DNA of 64,000 bases from positions 56,625 through 120,624 of the forward strand of contig CAZUDV010000013.1 of the NCBI GenBank assembly GCA_964619555.1. Reading direction: 5' to 3'. Below are positions 57,836 to 64,000 of the stretch, piece after piece; position 1 is the first letter of the stretch, and each line of letters opens with the position of its first letter. Source of the DNA: JAGOPY01 sp964619555. GTDB lineage: Bacteria > Bacteroidota > Bacteroidia > Bacteroidales > JAGOPY01. The translations under genes and the position numbers were made by a program. The notes under the pieces were generated by a model. It did not search any database. It had not been told where the DNA came from and worked only from the letters and a program-made list of their open reading frames with translations.

Positions 57836-60046
57836 TCAAGCCAGGTCAAAGCGGTCCAGGTTCATCACCTTGTTCCAGGCGGCCACGAAATCCTTCACGA
57901 ATATTTCTCCGGCATCGGCACTGGCATAGACCTCTGACAGGGCCCTGAGCTCGGAATTGGAACCAAAGATCAGGTCGACCCTGGTGCCGGTCCATTTCAT
58001 TTTCCCGGTCGCACGGTCATGTCCTTCAAACACATCCTGCGCATCGGATGCCGCCTTCCAGACGATTCCCATATCGAGCAGATTGACAAAGAAGTCATTG
58101 CTGAGGATTTCAGGGCTATTGGTGAAGACTCCGTGCCTGGAATGATCGAAGTTGGTATTTAACACCCGCAAACCGCCGACCAGCACTGTCATTTCAGGGG
58201 CGGTCAGGGTCAGCAACTGGGCCTTGTCCAGAAGGAGTTCTTCCGCACAGACCGAGAATTTCGCTTTTTGATAGTTACGGAATCCGTCGGCTGCAGGTTC
58301 CAGAACGGTAAACGACTCGACGTCGGTCTGTTCCTGGGTAGCGTCAGTACGACCGGGGGTAAAGGGAACGGTAACGGCAAAACCAGCATCTTTGGCGGCT
58401 TTTTCCACACCGGCACATCCGGCCAGGACGATCAGGTCAGCCATTGAGACCATTTTGCTACCGGACTGGGAGGCGTTGAACTCTTTCCGGATATTCTCCA
58501 GGGTTGCGAGGACTTTGGAGAGCTGAGGGGGATTGTTAACTGCCCAGTCCTTCTGTGGTGCCAGGCGGATTCGGGCACCGTTGGCGCCGCCCCTTTTGTC
58601 GGAACCACGGAATGTTGAAGCCGAGGCCCAGGCGGTGGAAACCAGCTGCGACACTGTTAATCCGGAACTCAATACTTTGGTTTTCAATGCAGCCGCATCT
58701 TTTTCATCGATCAGCTCATGGCTGGCTGCCGGAACCGGATCCTGCCAGATAAGCTCTTCAGCGGGCACTTCAGGGCCGAGGTAGCGGGAGCGGGGTCCCA
58801 TATCGCGGTGAGTCAGCTTGAACCAGGCACGGGCAAAAGCATCGGCAAATTCGTCAGGGTTCTCCATAAACCGGCGGGAAATCTTTTCATAAGCCGGATC
58901 GTATCGGAGCGACAGGTCCGTTGTCAGCATTTTGGGTGCATGACGCCTGGATTTGTCGTGGGCATCCGGAACCGTGTTGGCTCCTGCACCATGCTTCGGC
59001 CGCCATTGCTGTGCCCCGGCCGGGCTTTTCTCGAGTTCCCATTCGTAGCCGAAAAGGTTCCAGAAAAAGTTGTTGCTCCATTTGGTAGGGGTAGTCGTCC
59101 AGGTGACTTCCAGACCACTGGTGATGGTATCGCCGCCTTTGCCTGTGCCAAACTTGCTTTTCCAGCCCAGTCCCTGCTCTTCGATATCAGCGGCTTCCGG
59201 CTCAGGACCCAGCAATGCGGCATCCCCGGCTCCGTGGGTTTTGCCGAAAGTATGCCCGCCGGCGATCAAAGCCACCGTTTCTTCATCATTCATAGCCATA
59301 CGGGCAAAAGTTTCGCGGATATCCTTTGCAGCGGCAACCGGATCCGGATTTCCGCCGGGACCTTCCGGGTTCACGTAAATCAGTCCCATCTGCACAGCGG
59401 CAAGGGGATTGTCGAGGTCACGCTCACCCGTGTATCGTTTATCATCCAGCCACTTTGTCTCTGAGCCCCAATAAACATCCTCTTCCGGTTCCCAAACGTC
59501 CTCCCTTCCGCCGGCAAATCCGAAGGTTTTCAGTCCCATGGACTCAAGGGCTACATTGCCGGCAAGGATCATAAGATCGGCCCAGGAGATCTTTCTTCCA
59601 TACTTTTGTTTTATCGGCCAGAGCAACCTCCTGGCCTTGTCGAGGTTGACATTGTCAGGCCAGCTGTTCAGCGGGGCGAATCGTTGCTGCCCACTGCCGG
59701 CGCCGCCCCGGCCGTCACCGGTACGGTAGGTTCCGGCGCTGTGCCAGGCCATGCGGATAAAGAAAGGTCCGTAATGTCCGAAGTCGGCCGGCCACCAGTC
59801 CTGGGAATCGGTCATCAGCTTGCGGAGATCCTCTTTCAATGCAGAGTAATCGAGGCTTTTAAATTCTTTGGCATAGTCAAATTCCTGGCCCATTGGATTC
59901 GACAGGGAAGAATGTTGCCGCAGGATATTCAGTTTTAACTGGTTCGGCCACCAGTCACGGTTCTTGGTTCCGCCCACACCCGGGCTGTGCATGCCGTTTG
60001 CCCCGGTAACAGGGCACTTACTTGATTTGTCAGGTAAATTGTCCAT
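57836..60046 (-). CDS. katG: Catalase-peroxidase
   Basis: The 736-residue product is a full-length bifunctional KatG. Distal haem residues Arg98, Trp101 and His102 are in FIRMAWHSAGTYR; the crosslink Tyr is in GLIYVNPEGPGGNPDP; the proximal His lies in VALIAGGHTFGKTHGAG. It removes hydrogen peroxide in the cytoplasm. The ATG is two bases after the Fur-family gene stop, so both are on one transcript, an arrangement typical for PerR-type control of katG. Confidence 0.96.
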   Translation of the reverse strand: MDNLPDKSSKCPVTGANGMHSPGVGGTKNRDWWPNQLKLNILRQHSSLSNPMGQEFDYAKEFKSLDYSALKEDLRKLMTDSQDWWPADFGHYGPFFIRMAWHSAGTYRTGDGRGGAGSGQQRFAPLNSWPDNVNLDKARRLLWPIKQKYGRKISWADLMILAGNVALESMGLKTFGFAGGREDVWEPEEDVYWGSETKWLDDKRYTGERDLDNPLAAVQMGLIYVNPEGPGGNPDPVAAAKDIRETFARMAMNDEETVALIAGGHTFGKTHGAGDAALLGPEPEAADIEEQGLGWKSKFGTGKGGDTITSGLEVTWTTTPTKWSNNFFWNLFGYEWELEKSPAGAQQWRPKHGAGANTVPDAHDKSRRHAPKMLTTDLSLRYDPAYEKISRRFMENPDEFADAFARAWFKLTHRDMGPRSRYLGPEVPAEELIWQDPVPAASHELIDEKDAAALKTKVLSSGLTVSQLVSTAWASASTFRGSDKRGGANGARIRLAPQKDWAVNNPPQLSKVLATLENIRKEFNASQSGSKMVSMADLIVLAGCAGVEKAAKDAGFAVTVPFTPGRTDATQEQTDVESFTVLEPAADGFRNYQKAKFSVCAEELLLDKAQLLTLTAPEMTVLVGGLRVLNTNFDHSRHGVFTNSPEILSNDFFVNLLDMGIVWKAASDAQDVFEGHDRATGKMKWTGTRVDLIFGSNSELRALSEVYASADAGEIFVKDFVAAWNKVMNLDRFDLA

Positions 60047-60048
60047 GT

Positions 60049-60495
60049 TTATAATATTTTAGTTAATAATTGGCTTTTATCATATGTTCCTTTAATCTGA
60101 AGTACGATTTCATCAATATGGAAACCGGTGATCTTCTTTGACTGGAAATAGTTCATCAATAATTCATCCAGTTCCCGGTCGAAATAATCTTCAATTAAAT
60201 TGCTTCCCGAGCAATAGAGATGGTGGTGGGGTACCATGATGCCATCGTACCTCATGACATCATCATCCGTTTTGACTTTTCTGATCAGGTTGGATCCGAC
60301 GAGCGTTTCAAGTACTTTGTATACCGTTCCGGTTGCAATATTGGGATGCGATTTACGGATATGCTCGATAATCATTTCGACGGTGGGATGGCTGCTGGAA
60401 TTGTAAACTGCTTCCAGGATACATATTCGCTGAGGGGTGACCTTGAGCCCCTTCTCAGCCAGCCTTTCTCGAATTTCATCAATTGGTACATTCAT
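60049..60495 (-). CDS. Fur-family transcriptional regulator (PerR-like)
   Basis: The 148-residue product has the winged helix of Fur proteins (LAEKGLKVTPQRICILEAVYNSSSHPTVEMIIEHI, NIATGTVYKVLETL) and the metal-sensing block VPHHHLYCSGSNLIEDYFD. The two CxxC pairs that hold structural zinc are absent; one Cys remains. Genomic coupling to katG points to a peroxide sensor. Upstream, an AT-rich palindromic region at 60510-60532 is a candidate operator for self-control. Confidence 0.87.
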   Translation of the reverse strand: MNVPIDEIRERLAEKGLKVTPQRICILEAVYNSSSHPTVEMIIEHIRKSHPNIATGTVYKVLETLVGSNLIRKVKTDDDVMRYDGIMVPHHHLYCSGSNLIEDYFDRELDELLMNYFQSKKITGFHIDEIVLQIKGTYDKSQLLTKIL

Positions 60496-60509
60496 GTGAA
60501 GAATTCTTT

Positions 60510-60532
60510 AATAAGAATTATTCTCTTATAAG
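60510..60532. promoter_or_regulatory. Candidate Fur/PerR operator
   Basis: AATAAGAATTATT and CTTATAAG are adjacent palindromes 15-37 bases upstream of the regulator's ATG. They are AT-rich like known PerR boxes but do not match that consensus fully. Confidence 0.4.
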
Positions 60533-60651
60533 AAAGAGCAAATATAAGTAAAATTTTTTGAATTTTAAAAAAGAGCGGGTATAAATTATGGCCTGGATGC
60601 AATAGCGATACGCTTTTGCATCCTGCCCGTCTAATATGAGAAGTCGTGAAA

Positions 60652-61860
60652 TTATTGTTTGATCAATGTTGCAGACCTGATCTTTCCGGACCCGTCTGAC
60701 ATTGACAAAAAATAGATACCAGGTGACAACCCATCAGTTTCTACAATGCAAGGCGAGGCATTGATCCCTGTCGTGTGCTTGTGCAGTCTCATTTTGCCAT
60801 TGGCATCGTATATTGTTATCTCCCTGGATGAGGCCAGGTCCCCGGAGACTTCTACCATAATCCTTTCCCTGGCAGGATTTGGCCAGAATGCGAAGTCCAT
60901 GGGATCCAGATTTTCATTTCCCGGAATGCCGGAAAGTATATTGTAACGCAGGATGGTACCTTCCCGGCCGACCGCAAATCCAAGATTGGCATCCAGGAAG
61001 TGAATATCGTGAAGCCTTTCGCCGGTCAGCGGGATTTCCTGGAACCAGCTCAGTCCTCCGTCATTGGTCATGAGTACGACTCCCAGGTCGCCGGCTATGT
61101 AACCGTTCAGCTGATCCGAAAAATGAATTGAAAGCAGATCTTCTACCGTCGGTAACAATATCGTTGACCAGGATAATCCCCCATCCGATGTTTCCAGTAG
61201 ATTTCCCCCTGCTCCTGCAATAAAACCTCTGGAAGGATTGAGGAAAAAAAGGTCATTCCACCCATCAACCGAAGAATCCAGTGTCGTAACTGACCAGTTC
61301 ACCCCTGAATCATTGGTCATAAGGAGTTCCAGGGCTGATGTCAGGACAAATCCAATGTTTTCAGTTATGAAATGTAATGCAGTAAATTCATCATTGACAC
61401 CTGTGGTAAGGATATCCCAGCTCTGACCTCCATCCGTGGTTTTCGCCAGAAGGCCTCCGACACCCGCAGCGTAACCGGTCAGTGCATTTGGAAAAGACAG
61501 GTCATTAATGTCCTGATCCAGGTCTGATTCCACCAGAACCCATGACATCCCTGCGTTTTCAGTTCTCATGATCTCCCCTCCGGCACCGGCTGTAATACCT
61601 GTCGCGGTGGTTGGAAAACAAATCGCGGCGATATCTTCCTGGCCGTCGTGCACCACTTCGGTCCAGGTATCACCTGCATCTGTCGAATGTAACAGCAAGC
61701 CCCCCTTACCGCCGGTAAAAACACTCGTTTGATCTGCTATACAGACCGCATACAGCCTTTCTTCGGTGACTCCGGAAATCAGTTGCCACTGGGAATATAC
61801 GTGTCCGGATAAAATCAGCAGGGCTGCAAGGATGATCGATGGGATAGATTTTGTTTGCAT
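60652..61860 (-). CDS. YCF48-like beta-propeller protein with T9SS sorting domain
   Basis: The 402-residue product has a signal peptide (IPSIILAALLILSGHVYS), about seven YCF48/BNR-type repeats (SVFTGGKGGLLLHSTDAGDTW, GITAGAGGEIMRTENAGMSW and so on) that suggest one seven-bladed propeller, and a T9SS domain (FWPNPARERIMVEVSG, LSPGIYFLSMSDG). It is a shorter relative of the protein at 40394. I chose the ATG at 61860, where the signal peptide begins. Exported and possibly surface-attached; function unknown. Confidence 0.86.
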   Translation of the reverse strand: MQTKSIPSIILAALLILSGHVYSQWQLISGVTEERLYAVCIADQTSVFTGGKGGLLLHSTDAGDTWTEVVHDGQEDIAAICFPTTATGITAGAGGEIMRTENAGMSWVLVESDLDQDINDLSFPNALTGYAAGVGGLLAKTTDGGQSWDILTTGVNDEFTALHFITENIGFVLTSALELLMTNDSGVNWSVTTLDSSVDGWNDLFFLNPSRGFIAGAGGNLLETSDGGLSWSTILLPTVEDLLSIHFSDQLNGYIAGDLGVVLMTNDGGLSWFQEIPLTGERLHDIHFLDANLGFAVGREGTILRYNILSGIPGNENLDPMDFAFWPNPARERIMVEVSGDLASSREITIYDANGKMRLHKHTTGINASPCIVETDGLSPGIYFLSMSDGSGKIRSATLIKQ

Positions 61861-62012
61861 AATTTTTTTCCCGCAAAAATGCATCCTGGAAATGCCGGGA
61901 GCAACATTTTCAATACAAACGGGAAATAAAGGGCGCTGAGTGGGAGATTTTCCAGGACGAATCAGATACAGGACGGGCACGAATAAATACCTTCCATCCG
62001 TCGTGATGGTTT

Positions 62013-63890
62013 TTATGTGGGTGGATGCAGTCGTTGTTCAAACCACCTTCTGACCGATTCCATAGTCTTTCGCTGGTATGGCGGGGCTTGCCGGCGGCAG
62101 GCGGACCGTTCCGGACTGTTTTCCGGTGCACCCCAGCGGATTTCAACGCAATCATTTGGATTATAAGCCATTTCGAAGGCTTCCTTCCGGTTAAGTATTT
62201 CTGCTACGGTCAGTTCCTGAAGAGAACCGTCTGACCGGGTGTAGCCAATGGTCAGCCTTGACACCTGGTCTTCGAGCCGGGTCTGAAGGCTGTTTTTTAT
62301 TTCATCCGGTGATTTCGATCTTGACACCTTAAAATCCCCGGGATAATTGGCCACACGGTCGGGGAAACCCAGCACGGCATCCATCGCGATCAGCAGCCTG
62401 AGGTCGCGGTTGGGAGTGGAGTAGTCCTCCCATGGCCCGCCGGCCAGGAATACGCCATTGGCATTTGACGGCATGGAGATCACCGTTCCGGGGTGCGCCT
62501 GGAGATAGGCTTCGCCATTGGCCACCGATTTCACCCGGACCAGGAGCTGCTCGTGCAGCGCTTTGATCAGATCGGTCAATGCTTCTTCCGGATCGAGCGG
62601 ATCAGGATTGATCAGCCTTTCCAGCGACAAATAGAAGTCAACCCGGCTGAGGTTTTTTTGCTGTAAGGAAAACGGAACGAAACCGGCGGAATCCGTCAGC
62701 GATTCGTTTTTTACGGGGAGCATCTTTCCATTTGCGTACGAAAGAGGCCGGAATGCCTTGAAGCCCGGCTCTCCGACCACATCCACGGTGTTGAAGAGAA
62801 AATTACCCTTCCAGAACCGTTTGATAGCGATGGTGTTGTCGGGCTGGGCATCGACGGCCAGGAGCAGCCCCGGGTGGTCGTGGGTCTGCGGCACCCAGCT
62901 GACCAGGACAAAGGTATGCCCATAGGGATCGGCGAAAACGGTGCCGGGGCGCAGGGCCGCACGTTCCAGCGGCACCGGGTAGTAATCGGAACCGGGGTCG
63001 TCGAGTGCCGTGCGGGCCGTGCCGGAATGCACGCCGTTCATCATGTTTCTGAGGAAGGAATTGAATGCCTTTACCGGGTCGCTTTTTGAAGAGATTGATT
63101 CATTGGTGACCCACTGGCCGGTCCGGGGGTTCCGGCCCACCCAGCCCCTGTCGCAGAGGTGATATCCGAACGGCAGCCCCAGTTTCCACGCAAAATAGGC
63201 CCTCAGGAAGAATGGATTGTCGGCGCAGTCGGGTTCCATGATCACCCTTATATTGCTTTCGGCATCATCTTCTCCCAGGCCGAGATGATTGTGAAGAAAA
63301 TTCCGTTCCCGGTCCTGGGTCACCTCATGCAGGGCTGACCAGGAGGTTTGCTCGTCACACCCAAGGAACAGGGCATTGATCCAGGCGGAATAAAGGGACT
63401 CCATCCCGGGGTCCCAACCTCTTGTGATCTTCCAGGCCCGGCCCTGGCGGGAGTCCTCACGGAGAGATGCGATTTCGAATTCAAGATGGCAGACCTCCTT
63501 TCGATCGATAACCAGGGAAACAGTGTATTTTCCTGCCACTCCTGCTCCAAAATCATCGATCCGCCAGTAAGGCAATTCATGGCCGGATCTGCTTCCGAGG
63601 GATTCCAATTCATTCGACGGGCCCGTCACGATCAGCCCGGCCTTGCGGATATTCCTCCCTCCTGTGGCAACGATCCGGAACGGCTGGCCCTGCGCGGGAT
63701 TTGCGGGAAGGACCAGCAAGGCAAAGACCGGCTGATCGTTTTCAGGGGCATCCTCTCCGGCGCCGGCGACAGAGCTTTCGCCGGAAGCCGTTCCCTTTTT
63801 CCCGGAGGGGTTCGTATCACAGGAAACTGGGCCTAGGGCGAGCAAAGAGAGGAAAAGAGCCAGGATCGATCTTTGGAAGGTCTTTACCAT
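62013..63890 (-). CDS. Large lipoprotein with papain-like (transglutaminase/NlpC-like) region
   Basis: The 625-residue product has a lipoprotein signal (LALGPVSC, Cys24), a low-complexity Gly/Ser/Glu linker, a beta-sandwich-like domain to about residue 145, then a helical region with PDCADNPFFLRAYFAWKLGLPFGYHLC (Cys followed by an Ala/aromatic helix) and later YGHTFVLVSW (His). The order Cys, then His about 100 residues later, resembles papain-like transglutaminase or amidase folds, but I cannot place the family. It begins just after the window's last 110 bases, which hold no gene that I can see. Confidence 0.68.
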   Translation of the reverse strand: MVKTFQRSILALFLSLLALGPVSCDTNPSGKKGTASGESSVAGAGEDAPENDQPVFALLVLPANPAQGQPFRIVATGGRNIRKAGLIVTGPSNELESLGSRSGHELPYWRIDDFGAGVAGKYTVSLVIDRKEVCHLEFEIASLREDSRQGRAWKITRGWDPGMESLYSAWINALFLGCDEQTSWSALHEVTQDRERNFLHNHLGLGEDDAESNIRVIMEPDCADNPFFLRAYFAWKLGLPFGYHLCDRGWVGRNPRTGQWVTNESISSKSDPVKAFNSFLRNMMNGVHSGTARTALDDPGSDYYPVPLERAALRPGTVFADPYGHTFVLVSWVPQTHDHPGLLLAVDAQPDNTIAIKRFWKGNFLFNTVDVVGEPGFKAFRPLSYANGKMLPVKNESLTDSAGFVPFSLQQKNLSRVDFYLSLERLINPDPLDPEEALTDLIKALHEQLLVRVKSVANGEAYLQAHPGTVISMPSNANGVFLAGGPWEDYSTPNRDLRLLIAMDAVLGFPDRVANYPGDFKVSRSKSPDEIKNSLQTRLEDQVSRLTIGYTRSDGSLQELTVAEILNRKEAFEMAYNPNDCVEIRWGAPENSPERSACRRQAPPYQRKTMESVRRWFEQRLHPPT

Positions 63891-64000
63891 GGAATGGATG
63901 ATAATTTAGACGTGACTGCTCACAATAAACAATTTTAAGTACTAATTGACATATAGCAGGACATCTTTGACACTTTTTATTGTAGCATAACATATTTGAC

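Noticed and set aside
63891..64000. Gene at the right edge
   Set aside because: The last 110 bases are AT-rich with no open frame of useful length; they may hold the promoter of the lipoprotein gene.

Overview
The window reads as chromosomal DNA of an uncultured member of the Bacteroidota (Bacteroidales-like). The basis is four things seen in the sequence: several secreted proteins end in type IX secretion (T9SS) C-terminal sorting domains; many genes have a TAnnTTTG promoter box just before the start and little Shine-Dalgarno sequence; there are a Bacteroidetes-type EF-G2 paralogue and LytS/LytTR pairs; and families of short palindromic intergenic repeats recur. No rRNA, CRISPR array or integrase gene was seen. 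One tRNA (Asn, GTT) is present.

Layout. 1-1492: 5' part of a GTPase-degenerate EF-G2-like gene. 1.5-5.7 kb: an AT-rich three-gene insert (GT39-like membrane glycosyltransferase, DUF2938, MDR oxidoreductase) lying between inverted copies of a composite intergenic repeat. 5.7-19.3 kb: PfkB/adenosine-kinase-like sugar kinase, cyclase-AAA-TPR giant, AAA/DUF4143 ATPase, T9SS esterase, LytTR regulator, three-gene proton-translocating transhydrogenase operon (pntAA-pntAB-pntB), TonB-dependent receptor. 19.4-27.4 kb: a nine-gene minus-strand operon that looks like a biosynthetic gene cluster: ketosynthase, chain-length-factor-like partner without the active Cys, O-methyltransferase, small HTH protein, BtrH-like acyltransferase, acyl carrier protein, sulfotransferase, B12-binding-type radical SAM enzyme and a small hypothetical. 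The ketosynthase gene carries two different interspersed repeats in frame.

27.5-31 kb is a repeat-rich accessory zone downstream of tRNA-Asn. The tRNA 3' end plus its terminator is duplicated 2,780 bp away. In and next to this interval are two paralogous DUF559 (Vsr-like endonuclease) genes, each enclosed by inverted GC-rich palindromic repeats, a nonsense-mutated ORF6N gene and an RHS/YD remnant. 31-40 kb: DUF4239 and DUF2252 proteins, an aminotransferase, a GreA/GreB-type factor, an OmpA plus HhH pair, and a LytTR/LytS two-component pair. 40.4-49.3 kb: four large T9SS cargo genes (YCF48-like beta-propeller, two L-domain/LRR-like proteins, and a beta-helix protein interrupted by a G10 tract that could be phase-variable). 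49.5-64 kb: CHRD protein with an IPTL-CTERM-like tail, CreD with a membrane protein and winged-helix regulator that appear to share an operator (ACTTTG-N5-CAAAGT), flavodoxin-like protein, small envelope proteins, an Omp85-type barrel, Fur-family regulator with katG, another YCF48/T9SS protein and a papain-like lipoprotein.

The strongest candidates for something undescribed are the KS/CLF-OMT-BtrH-ACP-sulfotransferase-radical SAM cluster and the DUF559 genes bounded by palindromic repeats of a family that also enters coding sequence. All functional statements come from reading motifs; no database search was run.
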